Part shown: piece after piece, positions 1-7,309 of the stretch
Layout of the letters: the number at the start of each line of letters is the position of its first letter
How positions within the stretch are numbered: the stretch's first letter is position 1
Assembly (NCBI GenBank): GCA_010671975.1
Contig: JAAHIA010000075.1
Location: forward strand, 1 to 14,923
Length of the DNA: 14,923 nucleotides
Direction of reading: 5' to 3'
Source of the DNA: Leptolyngbya sp. SIO4C1
GTDB taxonomy: Bacteria; Cyanobacteriota; Cyanobacteriia; Phormidesmidales; Phormidesmidaceae
Position numbers and translations under genes: made by a program
The notes under the pieces: generated by a model
Told to the model about the DNA's origin: nothing
Database searches by the model: none
Seen by the model: the letters and a program-made list of their open reading frames with translations, nothing else

Positions 1-228
1 TAAAAAGTTTTTCATTGACTTTCGCCTATGAAAACTAGCCTACCATTTCTTTTAAGAAAGAAATAGGGCAGGTTCTCTTTGAGATTTCTCATAAGTGAGT
101 CAATCTGAACTAATAAGTTTTTTTATGAAAGCCAGCTGGGCTATTTCGATAGATAGATGTGCAAAAGCTGAATCTCAAACGAGGCTTGTAAATAGCGATC
201 GCGCTCAGCATGCAGGGAGAAAGTCAAA
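1..228. other. AT-rich upstream region of the ZIP-like gene
   Basis: No credible coding sequence. The stretch is much richer in A and T than the genes that follow. It holds an 8-bp hairpin at 45-64 (arms ATTTCTTT and AAAGAAAT around TAAG), a HIP1 site at 195-202 and a Shine-Dalgarno-like AGGGAGA at 214-220, eight bases before the ATG at 229. I cannot place a convincing -35/-10 pair. Confidence 0.5.
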
Positions 229-969
229 ATGCAGCTAGGGTTAACCGGTTTAACAGGGCTAGTTGCGATCGCGTTTGCCTTGACCCATCTCTATGGCTGC
301 CGCTTGAGGTTTCTCGATAAGACACCGCGCAGTCGCTGGCTGTCGCTGAGCAGCGGCATCTCAGTTGCCTATGTGTTTATTCACGTGCTGCCCGATCTGA
401 GCGAGGCGCAGCATCAGGTTCTGACATCAGACATAGCGCTGGCCTTTCTTGAGCACCATGTCTATGTGATGGCGCTGATTGGCATGGTGCTGTTCTATGG
501 GCTAGAGCGGCTGGCTAAGCAGTCGCGTCAAAAAAATCTGGCTGAGGGTGATGGCGATATGACAGAGCCCAGCGTTTTTTGGCTGCACATGGCTTCATTT
601 ACCCTATACAACCTGCTGATTGGCTATCTGCTGCAGCACCGTGAGGAACCCGGCCTGATGAGCTTGCTGCTGTATGCGATCGCTATGGGCACGCATTTTC
701 TAGTTAACGACTACGGGCTGCGGCATCATCATAAAGGGCTATATCGCAAGTTTGGTCGCTGGATCTTAGCCGCAGCAGTGATTGCCGGTTGGGCTGTTGG
801 CAGCCGCCTAGAGATTAGCGAGGCTGCCGTTGCTGTGCTCTTTTCGCTGCTGGCAGGCAGCATCATTCTCAACGTGCTCAAAGAGGAGCTGCCTGAAGAG
901 CGCGAGAGCCGCTACTGGACCTTTGCGCTGGGCGCAGGCGGCTATGCCGCTGTTCTACTGACGGCGTAA
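229..969 (+). CDS. ZIP-like eight-helix membrane protein, metal ligands mostly missing
   Basis: An integral membrane protein of 246 residues. Hydrophobic segments lie near residues 5-22, 40-56, 74-94, 116-135, 143-160, 176-194, 198-216 and 230-246, the eight-helix number of ZIP (SLC39) divalent-metal transporters. Weak ZIP echoes are visible: HVLPD (52-56) in helix 2, YNLLIG (127-132) where ZIPs carry HNxxEG, HFLVND (156-161) in helix 5, and AGSIILNVLKEELPEE (209-224) resembling the helix 7 end. A hydrophilic loop (95-115) and HHH at 166-168 face the membrane edges. Classical ZIP helix 4 and 5 ligands (His/Glu pairs) are largely replaced, so metal transport is uncertain. The ATG is supported by AGGGAGA upstream. 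ZIP relationship is inferred from pattern, not from a search; it could instead be an unrelated cyanobacterial membrane family. Confidence 0.8.
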   Translation: MQLGLTGLTGLVAIAFALTHLYGCRLRFLDKTPRSRWLSLSSGISVAYVFIHVLPDLSEAQHQVLTSDIALAFLEHHVYVMALIGMVLFYGLERLAKQSRQKNLAEGDGDMTEPSVFWLHMASFTLYNLLIGYLLQHREEPGLMSLLLYAIAMGTHFLVNDYGLRHHHKGLYRKFGRWILAAAVIAGWAVGSRLEISEAAVAVLFSLLAGSIILNVLKEELPEERESRYWTFALGAGGYAAVLLTA

Positions 970-1072
970 CGGCGCTTTGCCGGTTTGCAATAGCCCTGCA
1001 GTAGCCCTGTCGCGCAGCCTAGCCCCGGAACGCTTTAAGCTGGAATCAAGCGCGTTGCTTGGAGACAGTTCC

Positions 1073-2434
1073 TTGACTCAATCGGTTCCGATTTACTTTG
1101 TAGACGATGCTCGGCTGCAGTCTGAGCATCGCGATAGCGCTGCCTGGCAGGCGGCCTCTGGATTCAAAGCCAAACCCGGCACATACTGTCTAATTCCAGG
1201 CAGTCTAATTCCAGGCAGTGACGGCGCGCTGGCCAAGGTGTTAGTCGGTCAGCCTGAGACGCTAGACACTTGGGCGCTGGGTAGCCTGAGTCGCAGCCTG
1301 CCGCCTCAAACCTACAGGCTAGCCGATACGTTTTCAGCCGCCGAGGCGACTCAGCTTTGCCTGGGCTGGCAGCTGGGTCAATATCAGTTTCGTCGCTACA
1401 AGCAGGAAGCACCCGAGCCGCTGCCCACGCTAGCGCTGCCCGAGACGGTAGATCGCGCCTACCTCACAGCTGCGACTGAGGCAACGTATTTAGTGCGCGA
1501 TCTAATTAATACGCCTACCAGCGATCTGGGCACGCCAGAGCTAGAGGCTGCTGCTCGCAATCTGGCCGCCGCCCATCAGGCTGAGATTGCAGTGACGGTC
1601 GGTACCGATCTGCTGAGCGACAACTATCCGATGATTTACGCTGTCGGCAAAGCCAACATTCACCCACCGCGCCTGATCGATCTGCGCTGGGGAGAGCCGG
1701 GCGCGCCCAAAGTGACGCTGGTGGGCAAAGGCGTCTGCTTTGATTCGGGCGGCCTCAACATGAAATCAGCCACCGGCATGAAGCTGATGAAAAAGGACAT
1801 GGGCGGCGCGGCGCAGGTGCTGGGGCTAGCTAAGCTAATCATGCAGATGACCCTGCCGGTGCGGCTGCGGCTGCTGATTCCTGCGGTTGAAAATAGCGTG
1901 TCTGGTGAAGCAATGCGGCCGCTCGACGTGCTCACTTCGCGCAAGGGCACCACCGTTGAAGTTGGCAATACCGATGCCGAAGGTCGACTGGTGCTAGCCG
2001 ATGCGCTGTGGGAAGCCAGCAGCGAGCAGCCCGATTTGCTGATTGACTGCGCCACCCTGACCGGGGCAGCACGCATTGCAGTGGGGACTGAGCTGCCGGC
2101 TTTTTTCTGCAGCGACGACGCGATCGCAGCCGCGCTCAAACAGGCCGGCAACCAGCTAGACGATCCGCTGTGGCAGCTGCCGCTCTATCAGCCCTATCGC
2201 GCCATGCTTGATAGCACCGTTGCCGATATCAATAACGTCTCAAATGCGTCCTATGGCGGCGCTATCACGGCAGCGCTGTTTCTCAAAGAGTTTACGCAGC
2301 CAGACCTAACCTGGATTCATCTGGATTTTATGGCCTACAACCTGCGCAGCCAGCCAGGACGCCCCGAGGGCGGTGAGGCGATGGGAATGCGAGCGCTGTT
2401 CGAGCTGATACGGCAGCGGTTTGCCCAGCCCTAG
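1073..2434 (+). CDS. leucyl aminopeptidase family protein (peptidase M17)
   Basis: Cytosolic dinuclear metal exopeptidase removing N-terminal residues from peptides. Counting from the TTG at 1073 (453 aa), the M17 catalytic domain is complete: VGKG with metal-ligand Lys219, FDSGG with Asp224, catalytic Lys231, KKDMGG with Asp242, and the family signature NTDAEGRL at 299-306 with Asp301, Glu303 and catalytic Arg305. The sequence fits the shorter, PepB-like branch rather than canonical PepA. No ATG start exists. TTG at 1073 has GGAG eight bases upstream (1061-1064) and leads directly into the conserved N-terminal domain. TTG at 1055 and TTG at 977 (485 aa) are in frame, but residues before 1073 look unlike coding sequence of the family. 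A 15-bp tandem duplication lies in the N-terminal domain. It follows the ZIP-like gene on the same strand after about 100 bases; no functional link is evident. Confidence 0.93.
   Translation: MTQSVPIYFVDDARLQSEHRDSAAWQAASGFKAKPGTYCLIPGSLIPGSDGALAKVLVGQPETLDTWALGSLSRSLPPQTYRLADTFSAAEATQLCLGWQLGQYQFRRYKQEAPEPLPTLALPETVDRAYLTAATEATYLVRDLINTPTSDLGTPELEAAARNLAAAHQAEIAVTVGTDLLSDNYPMIYAVGKANIHPPRLIDLRWGEPGAPKVTLVGKGVCFDSGGLNMKSATGMKLMKKDMGGAAQVLGLAKLIMQMTLPVRLRLLIPAVENSVSGEAMRPLDVLTSRKGTTVEVGNTDAEGRLVLADALWEASSEQPDLLIDCATLTGAARIAVGTELPAFFCSDDAIAAALKQAGNQLDDPLWQLPLYQPYRAMLDSTVADINNVSNASYGGAITAALFLKEFTQPDLTWIHLDFMAYNLRSQPGRPEGGEAMGMRALFELIRQRFAQP
1189..1218. repeat. 15-bp in-frame tandem duplication in the aminopeptidase
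   Basis: The unit TCTAATTCCAGGCAG occurs twice without a gap (1189-1203 and 1204-1218), encoding LIPGS-LIPGS. The M17 family usually has one such stretch before a DG pair at this place, so one copy appears to be a recent in-frame insertion. The reading frame is kept. Confidence 0.9.
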
Positions 2435-2678
2435 CCGGCCAGACCTATTGACTTGTCAAGGTTGAATTTGCGGTAGATGCTACCCAGCAAAATTTTTCTA
2501 TGCCAATCAAAAAAGTCACCCAAAAAGGTGATTAGGAAACCTGATTTGTTTGGTAAGGTGATAAAAAGTAAAATTTTGTTGGGTTTTAGGTCGCTTTGTA
2601 AAGAATCTGACATATTCTTAGCCAACTTGCGCTATCGGCCACCTGAACTCCAGCGCTGATGTGACAGGAGTGTTACCG
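2435..2678. other. low-GC structured non-coding region
   Basis: A stretch with much lower GC than either neighbour and no credible gene. It is dense in inverted repeats: TTGAC-TT-GTCAA near 2449, GGTAG-ATG-CTACC (2472-2484), a long outer stem pairing 2482-2496 with 2570-2584 (15 pairs including one G-U), an inner stem 2514-2520 with 2527-2533, AGG-AAA-CCT (2534-2542), and AAGAAT/ATTCTT (2601-2619). AAGGTGAT occurs at 2525-2532 and again at 2555-2562, so TCACC (2516-2520) could pair with either copy. It may be a decayed mobile repeat, a structured RNA or a 3' untranslated region; I cannot choose. The AGGAG at 2666-2670 serves the next gene. Confidence 0.6.
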
Positions 2679-3098
2679 ATGTCTACCGATTTTTCAGAGC
2701 CAGAAGACTGCCAGCTGCTAGCCAGCAGCGGGGGCCTAGGCCGCTTTCGACTGCTGCAGCGAGGCTTTCGCGCTGCTGTCTTCAGCCTGGTTGGCCTGAT
2801 TGCGGTTTTAGGACTCAGCCTGAGCGCGGCAGACCTGCCGGCTGAGGCTAGTGATGGGCTAGATCGGCAGCTGGCCACTCTACAGCAGCTTACCCCGCAG
2901 CGAAGCCTGCCCGATGCACAGCGAGCTCAGCTCCGGCAGGCGTTTAATCCGGCTTTAGCAGAGCATTTGGGACATTCTCGACTGGTTACTTCCAGCCTGA
3001 CTGGTCACCGCTTAACCGGCGCCCACCTCTTCACAACCCGGTTTGAGTCTAACAGTCGCGCCTCAGATGGCTACCGCCAGCGGCTCTCCAACAACTAG
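2679..3098 (+). CDS. hypothetical single-pass membrane protein
   Basis: I do not recognise this family. The ATG at 2679 has AGGAG eight bases upstream, which favours it over the in-frame GTG at 2661; the product is then 139 aa. Residues 1-32 are polar and end in basic residues (RFRLLQRGFR), followed by one hydrophobic helix at about 33-51 (AAVFSLVGLIAVLGLSLSA), then a soluble tail rich in Gln, Leu and Ala. By the positive-inside rule the tail would be outside the cytoplasm, and ADLPAEA after the helix could be a cleavage site. The last 36 bases overlap the 3' end of the convergent acetoacetate-decarboxylase-like gene. Codon use and GC resemble the surrounding genes, unlike the stretch just upstream. 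Confidence 0.6.
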   Translation: MSTDFSEPEDCQLLASSGGLGRFRLLQRGFRAAVFSLVGLIAVLGLSLSAADLPAEASDGLDRQLATLQQLTPQRSLPDAQRAQLRQAFNPALAEHLGHSRLVTSSLTGHRLTGAHLFTTRFESNSRASDGYRQRLSNN

Positions 3099-3716
3099 CG
3101 GTGCATGCGCGGTCAGCTCTAAATCTTGTGCATAGATAGTCAGCCAGGGCTGCGCGAGATCAAGCGCTGCAAAGGGACTGTCGGCAGCCACCGTCAGCTG
3201 ACTGCTGACCAGCTGCGATCGCGCCCCAAAGTCACCTTCAAACTTTAAAATCTGACCAGCCGCCCGGCTAAAGACCGTGCCGGTCAGCTGGCTAGGCAGG
3301 TTATTAATGAAGCTAAACCAGTCTTCGCGATAGGTGAGCGAGCAGAGCAGCTGACCAGCCTGAGAAACGGTGACTGTGCGATCTCGCCAGTCGAACTCAG
3401 CCATCTCTTTGGGCAGTCCCCAAATTTCTCGCCCGCCAGCGACCGAGTCGGCGCTATCTACGTAGATGTGTGAAATCCAGCCGCCGATATCTTCTGCATA
3501 GCGCACCAGTCCTGGAACCACAATCAGCTCGCTATATTCCAGCACCGATCCGGCCCGATAGGCCGAAAGATAGACGCCCCCGAGCGTCTTACCCGGCCAC
3601 AGTGAAACCAGCTCAAACTCGGCTGGCACAAACGGCCGCGCTTTTTCGATATCAATCCAGTGCAGCGTCTGCAGGCAGTAGCCACGCAGCTGCCAAGGCG
3701 CATTGGGATAGGTCAT
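3063..3716 (-). CDS. acetoacetate decarboxylase-like family protein
   Basis: A 217-residue protein of the acetoacetate decarboxylase-like fold. The signature is GREIWGLPKEMAEF at 95-108; Lys103 lies where the Schiff-base lysine (Lys115 of Clostridium) sits in YPKK, but the following lysine is a glutamate here. Other conserved-looking blocks are the N-terminal PWQLRGYCLQTLHW (7-20) and YAEDIGGWISHIYVDS (73-88). Cyanobacteria and plants carry related proteins of unsettled chemistry; from memory, the plant NEOXANTHIN-DEFICIENT 1 protein belongs to this fold, so a role in pigment or lipid metabolism is possible, but acetone formation should not be assumed. The ATG has no clear ribosome site. It lies 43 bases after the peroxiredoxin stop on the same strand, so the two may be co-transcribed. 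Its 3' end overlaps a convergent gene. Confidence 0.82.
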   Translation of the reverse strand: MTYPNAPWQLRGYCLQTLHWIDIEKARPFVPAEFELVSLWPGKTLGGVYLSAYRAGSVLEYSELIVVPGLVRYAEDIGGWISHIYVDSADSVAGGREIWGLPKEMAEFDWRDRTVTVSQAGQLLCSLTYREDWFSFINNLPSQLTGTVFSRAAGQILKFEGDFGARSQLVSSQLTVAADSPFAALDLAQPWLTIYAQDLELTAHAPLVVGEPLAVAI

Positions 3717-3759
3717 AGAAAGCGTCTGAGAGATACGTCGGGGGTCAAAGCGATGCAGG

Positions 3760-4296
3760 CTAGCTCTTGCCCTTTAAATAGGCCAGCATCGTATCGGCAT
3801 CGGATACCTCAAAAGGATCGGTGGGGCAGTTATCGCCGTAGTCGGGCTCGATAAAGATTTTCTCAATGCTCATATCGTTGACGACCATTGAATAGCGCCA
3901 AGAGCGCATCCCAAAGCCTAGATTCGATTTGTCCACCAGCATGCCCATCTTGCGAGTAAATTCGCCGTTGCCGTCTGGTAGCAAGAAGACGTTCTTAGCT
4001 CCCTGCTGCTTGCCCCACTGAAACATGACAAACGCATCGTTGACCGAAACGCAAATCACCTCGTCAACGCCCTGCGCTTTGATCTCATCATAGAGCTCTT
4101 CATAGCGAGGCAGGTGGGTCGATGAGCAGGTGGGGGTAAATGCCCCTGGCAGTGAGAAAACCACAACGCGCTTGCCGCCAAAAATATCTTCCGTTGTTTT
4201 GTCTTCCCAACGAAAAGGGTTTGGTCCTTCTACTGACTCATCGCGAACGCGAGTCTTAAAAACAACATTAGGAACCTTGTTAAGTAAGATGGCCAT
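3760..4296 (-). CDS. type II peroxiredoxin (Prx5 class)
   Basis: A thiol peroxidase of 178 aa that reduces hydrogen peroxide and organic hydroperoxides, taking electrons from glutaredoxin, thioredoxin or glutathione. The peroxidatic cysteine is Cys57 in PGAFTPTCSSTHLPRY (50-65). Cys82 in ICVSVND lies 25 residues later, the spacing of the resolving cysteine of atypical 2-Cys type II enzymes. A third cysteine, Cys157, is in GDNCPTDPF. The conserved Arg of RSWRYSMVV (131-139) is present. There is no targeting peptide, so it should act in the cytoplasm. The start has AAGGAA a few bases upstream. It lies 152 bases downstream of hisC and 43 upstream of the acetoacetate-decarboxylase-like gene. No PerR gene is adjacent. 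Confidence 0.95.
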   Translation of the reverse strand: MAILLNKVPNVVFKTRVRDESVEGPNPFRWEDKTTEDIFGGKRVVVFSLPGAFTPTCSSTHLPRYEELYDEIKAQGVDEVICVSVNDAFVMFQWGKQQGAKNVFLLPDGNGEFTRKMGMLVDKSNLGFGMRSWRYSMVVNDMSIEKIFIEPDYGDNCPTDPFEVSDADTMLAYLKGKS

Positions 4297-4323
4297 AAAC
4301 TTCCTTGAATGACGCTTTAGCTT

Positions 4324-4341
4324 TGTAGTCTGTGTAGTCTG
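4324..4341. repeat. 9-bp tandem repeat upstream of the peroxiredoxin gene
   Basis: TGTAGTCTG occurs twice in a row in the 152-base gap between hisC and the peroxiredoxin gene, 28-45 bases before the start codon. It could be a regulator site or a chance microduplication. The same gap holds a small perfect inverted repeat, AAGATT-G-AATCTT, at 4399-4411; it has no T-tract, so I do not call it a terminator. No strong promoter consensus was found. Confidence 0.6.
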
Positions 4342-4448
4342 TCCGATTTGGCAAACGGGCCTAGCATACCGCTCCGTGCGCCTGCCATCATCTGACTAAA
4401 GATTGAATCTTACTAGATGGGCTGCCGCTTAACTGTTATCTAGCGATC

Positions 4449-5549
4449 TTACCCGGCGAGCGGCTCGGCCAAATTTGGCGCCTCACTGGCGTTTGGTCGT
4501 TCGGCCAGCAGCGGCTTGAGCTCGGTCAGCAGTTTTTGGTTTTGAGCCTCGGTGCCAACGGTGATGCGCAGCTTATCTCTAAGCCCGGGCTGATCGAAAT
4601 AGCGTACCAAGATGCCCCGCGCTTTCAGCGCTGCCTGCACAGCAGCGGCGGGGACCGGCGGCGTGGCTAGCACGAAGTTACCCTGCGAAGGCAGTACGGT
4701 GCAGCCTAGCTGTCTGAGTCCGGCCGTCAGCCGCGATCGCGAGGCCTTCACTCGATTGGCGCAGTCATTTTTATAGGCCTGATCGCGCACGGCCGCCGCG
4801 CCTACCAGTGTCGCAATCGCGTCCACGTTGTAGCTGTCTTTGACCTTAAAGAGACCCGAGAGCAGCTGCGGATGCGCAATTCCAAACCCTAGCCGCAGCC
4901 CGGCGAGCCCGTAGCCTTTCGAGAGCGTGCGCAGCAAAATTACGTTTTCAAAGTCAGCCAGCAGCGAGAGCGCTGAGCCCTCCGCAAAATCAACGTAGGC
5001 TTCGTCGATTGCCAGCACGCCCGCTAGCTGAGCCGCCAGCGATCGCAGGTCGGCCAAGGGCACAGCGTGCCCGGTAGGGCTGTTGGGTGAGGCAATCAGC
5101 GTCAGCGCTCCGGACGCCTGCACCAGCCGATCGATTGGCAGCCGCAGATCGTCTGCATAGGGTATCTCAACCACCTGAGCCGGCTGCATAGCCGCCAGCG
5201 TGCGATAGAGCACGTAGGTCGGCGTAGGATAGACCACTGGCCGCGCGGCTCCCTCAGCACAGGCGCGAATCAGTACGTTCAGCAGTTCATCGCTGCCGTT
5301 GCTGACCAAGATCCAATCGGGCGGCACGCCGAGCGCTGCGCTCACCGCCTGACAAAACTCCTTCGCAAACGGGTCGGGGTAGCGGCGCAGCCATTCGCTG
5401 TCTAAGGTTCTTAGCGCTGCGATCGCGCCTGGCGAAGGTGGATATGGATTTTCATTGGTATTGAGCTTGAGAACGGGCGTTCCTGGCCTGGGTTGCTCCC
5501 CAGGGCGATAGCCCGTCATGGCCTCTACCGAGGCTCGAAAATAGCGCAT
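4449..5549 (-). CDS. hisC: histidinol-phosphate aminotransferase
   Basis: A cytoplasmic PLP enzyme of 366 aa that interconverts imidazole acetol-phosphate and L-histidinol phosphate, with glutamate as amino donor, in histidine synthesis. Fold type I class II aminotransferase features are complete: LNTNENPYPPSP (29-40), SNGSDELL (83-90), SPNSPTG with Asn156, IDEAYVDF with Asp182 and Tyr185, and the PLP lysine Lys211 in LSKGYGLAGLRLGF with Arg219. The N terminus begins directly with the family RxSVxxMxxYxPG pattern, supporting the ATG at 5549. No other his gene is in the window, normal for cyanobacteria, where his genes are dispersed. The C-terminal tail after about residue 350 (NASEAPNLAEPLAG) looks like an unconserved extension. 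A related aromatic or Cobyric-type aminotransferase is less likely. Confidence 0.92.
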   Translation of the reverse strand: MRYFRASVEAMTGYRPGEQPRPGTPVLKLNTNENPYPPSPGAIAALRTLDSEWLRRYPDPFAKEFCQAVSAALGVPPDWILVSNGSDELLNVLIRACAEGAARPVVYPTPTYVLYRTLAAMQPAQVVEIPYADDLRLPIDRLVQASGALTLIASPNSPTGHAVPLADLRSLAAQLAGVLAIDEAYVDFAEGSALSLLADFENVILLRTLSKGYGLAGLRLGFGIAHPQLLSGLFKVKDSYNVDAIATLVGAAAVRDQAYKNDCANRVKASRSRLTAGLRQLGCTVLPSQGNFVLATPPVPAAAVQAALKARGILVRYFDQPGLRDKLRITVGTEAQNQKLLTELKPLLAERPNASEAPNLAEPLAG

Positions 5550-5576
5550 GCGTTGGTTCCGATTGGCCTGCTGCCT

Positions 5577-5607
5577 ATTCTAGGCCGCCTTGCATTCAAT
5601 CTGTAAA
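5577..5607 (-). promoter_or_regulatory. possible promoter of hisC
   Basis: On the minus strand TTTACA (5607-5602) and TAGAAT (5582-5577) each match the sigma-70 boxes at five of six bases. The spacer is 19 bases, slightly long. A start site near 5570 would leave a leader of about 20 bases before the hisC ATG at 5549. Confidence 0.35.
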
Positions 5608-5672
5608 TTTGGCTTAAGCCGCTGTATCTCAATCAGACGTACCACAGTCGGACATAATCACCGGCAAATGTA

Positions 5673-5711
5673 TCTCGATTCACGAGTTATTCTCGATTTC
5701 GCCGATATACT
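5673..5711 (+). promoter_or_regulatory. possible amylase promoter with direct-repeat operator
   Basis: TATACT at 5706-5711 matches the -10 consensus at five of six bases. No good -35 exists at the usual distance. Instead TCTCGATT occurs twice, at 5673-5680 and 5691-5698, 18 bases apart, with a small inverted CTCG/CGAG inside. This would fit an activator-dependent promoter or a repressor site, but it is inferred only from position. The gene's ribosome site is GAGG at 5771-5774, eight bases before the ATG. Confidence 0.3.
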
Positions 5712-5782
5712 GAACGCCGATAGCTGTGTTTAGTCTTGAATCCGTTAATCCTACTCCATGCTAATTAACTGAGGCAATTACT

Positions 5783-7246
5783 ATGACAGACGTCAACGGC
5801 ACTATGATGCAGTGCTTTCACTGGTATACGCCCAGCGAAGGCACCCACTGGAATACTGTCGCTGAAAGCGCTCAAGACCTCGCGGCAGCTGGCTTTACAG
5901 CAATGTGGCTACCGCCCGCCTACAAGGGCATGAGCGGCGGCTGGGATGTCGGCTACGGCGTCTACGATCTCTTCGATCTCGGGGAGTTTGATCAAAAAGG
6001 CTCGGTGCGCACCAAATACGGCACGCGCGATCAGTACCTCGCAGCCATCAGCGCGCTCAAATCAGCGGGCCTACAGGTCTATGCCGATGCGGTCCTCAAC
6101 CACAGAATGGGCGGTGACGTCGCTGAGACGATGCAGGCGATTCCCTTTTCTCAAGACAATCGGCTACAGCCCAAAGGCCCTCAGCAAGAAATCAAAAGCT
6201 ACACTCATTTCAACTTTCCGGGGCGGCAGGGCCAATACTCTAATTTTGAATGGCACTGGCATCACTTTGACGCCGTTGACTACAACGAGTACAACGGTGG
6301 CGACAGCAGTACCGTCTATCTGCTAGCTGGTAAGCAGTTTGATGATTTCGTGGCGCTTGAAAAAGGCAACTTTGCCTATCTGATGGGCTGCGATCTCGAC
6401 TTTCAAAATGACTGGGTGCGGGGCGAAATTCTGCACTGGGGTAAGTGGTATTTAGATACGACCGACGTTGACGGCTTTCGGATTGATGCCATCAAGCATA
6501 TTTCAGCCTGGTTTTTTCCTGAGTGGATCGATCTGCTAGAGCAGCACGCCGGTAAAGACCTGTTTATGGTAGGCGAATATTGGCTGCCCAATATCAATGT
6601 GCTGCACTGGTACCTCGATTCCGTTGGCGGCCGAATGATGGTGTTTGACGTGCCGCTGCACTACAACTTTCACTATGCCAGCAAAGCCGGTGGCCACTAT
6701 GATATGCGGCGCATTCTAGACAATACGCTGATGCAGCAGCGCCCAACCCACGCGGTTACCTTTGTCGAAAACCACGATTCGCAGCCGCTACAGGCGCTAG
6801 AGTCGGTGGTCGAACCCTGGTTTAAGCCGCTGGCCTACGCCATTATCTTGCTGCGCGCTCAGGGCTATCCCTGCGTCTTTCACGCCGACTACTATGGCGC
6901 CCACTATCGCGATCGCGGCCACGAGGTTTGGATGAATTCTCATCGCTGGCTGATTGACAAATTTCTCTATGCGCGTCAAACCTACGCCTACGGACCGCAG
7001 TACGACTACTTCGACCATTGGAATACCATCGGCTGGACTCGTCTTGGCGATGAGGCCCACCCCAAAGCCATGGCCGTGATCATGAGCGATGGACCCGAGG
7101 GCTACAAATGGATGGAGGTTGGCAAGCCCAATGCTCAATTCATCGATCTGACTGAGCACATTTCAGAGCCTGTCTACACCAATGAATACGGCTGGGGAGA
7201 GTTCCGCTGCAGCGGCGGCTCTGTCTCAGTCTGGGTGCAGGCTTAG
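5783..7246 (+). CDS. cytoplasmic alpha-amylase (GH13)
   Basis: A glycoside hydrolase family 13 enzyme of 487 aa cleaving internal alpha-1,4 bonds of glucans. All four conserved regions are present: DAVLNHR (102-108), GFRIDAIKH (231-239) with nucleophile Asp235, GEYW (264-267) with acid/base Glu265, and FVENHDSQ (327-334) with Asp332. The length and sequence MTDVNGTMMQCFHWY at the very start fit the subfamily of cytoplasmic and liquefying amylases typified by E. coli AmyA. There is no signal peptide, so the likely substrates are cell glycogen or maltodextrins. A C-terminal beta domain ends the protein (about 400-487). It is divergent from hisC and ends at a strong hairpin shared with a converging gene. 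Confidence 0.95.
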   Translation: MTDVNGTMMQCFHWYTPSEGTHWNTVAESAQDLAAAGFTAMWLPPAYKGMSGGWDVGYGVYDLFDLGEFDQKGSVRTKYGTRDQYLAAISALKSAGLQVYADAVLNHRMGGDVAETMQAIPFSQDNRLQPKGPQQEIKSYTHFNFPGRQGQYSNFEWHWHHFDAVDYNEYNGGDSSTVYLLAGKQFDDFVALEKGNFAYLMGCDLDFQNDWVRGEILHWGKWYLDTTDVDGFRIDAIKHISAWFFPEWIDLLEQHAGKDLFMVGEYWLPNINVLHWYLDSVGGRMMVFDVPLHYNFHYASKAGGHYDMRRILDNTLMQQRPTHAVTFVENHDSQPLQALESVVEPWFKPLAYAIILLRAQGYPCVFHADYYGAHYRDRGHEVWMNSHRWLIDKFLYARQTYAYGPQYDYFDHWNTIGWTRLGDEAHPKAMAVIMSDGPEGYKWMEVGKPNAQFIDLTEHISEPVYTNEYGWGEFRCSGGSVSVWVQA

Positions 7247-7252
7247 AAGAAA

Positions 7253-7286
7253 GCGTCAGAAGCTGGGCATCTCTGGCTTCTGACGC
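7253..7286. terminator. bidirectional hairpin terminator between converging genes
   Basis: A perfect 11-bp inverted repeat, GCGTCAGAAGC (7253-7263) and GCTTCTGACGC (7276-7286), with a 12-base loop, begins seven bases after the amylase stop. On the minus strand the stem is followed by TTTCTTCT, so it is a good intrinsic terminator for the gene at 7310-7795. On the plus strand the T-tract is weak (CATTTGG), but the stem may still serve the amylase. Confidence 0.75.
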
Positions 7287-7309
7287 CTGCATTTGGTCCC
7301 TACGCACCG

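Noticed and set aside
977..1072. A longer aminopeptidase of 485 aa starting at TTG 977.
   Set aside because: The TTG at 1073 has a well-placed GGAG and leads straight into the conserved domain; the extra 32 residues look non-homologous.
2482..2585. Integron attC recombination site: the right arm reads GTTGGGT, matching GTTRRRY, and the left arm reads ACCCAGC.
   Set aside because: The left core is off consensus by one base, the stem lacks the usual extrahelical bases, and there is no integrase or cassette nearby.
2431..2659. Two overlapping open frames on opposite strands, 64 aa (2431-2625, minus) and 60 aa (2477-2659, plus).
   Set aside because: Both lie in the low-GC inverted-repeat region, lack ribosome sites and resemble no family; they mirror each other's composition.
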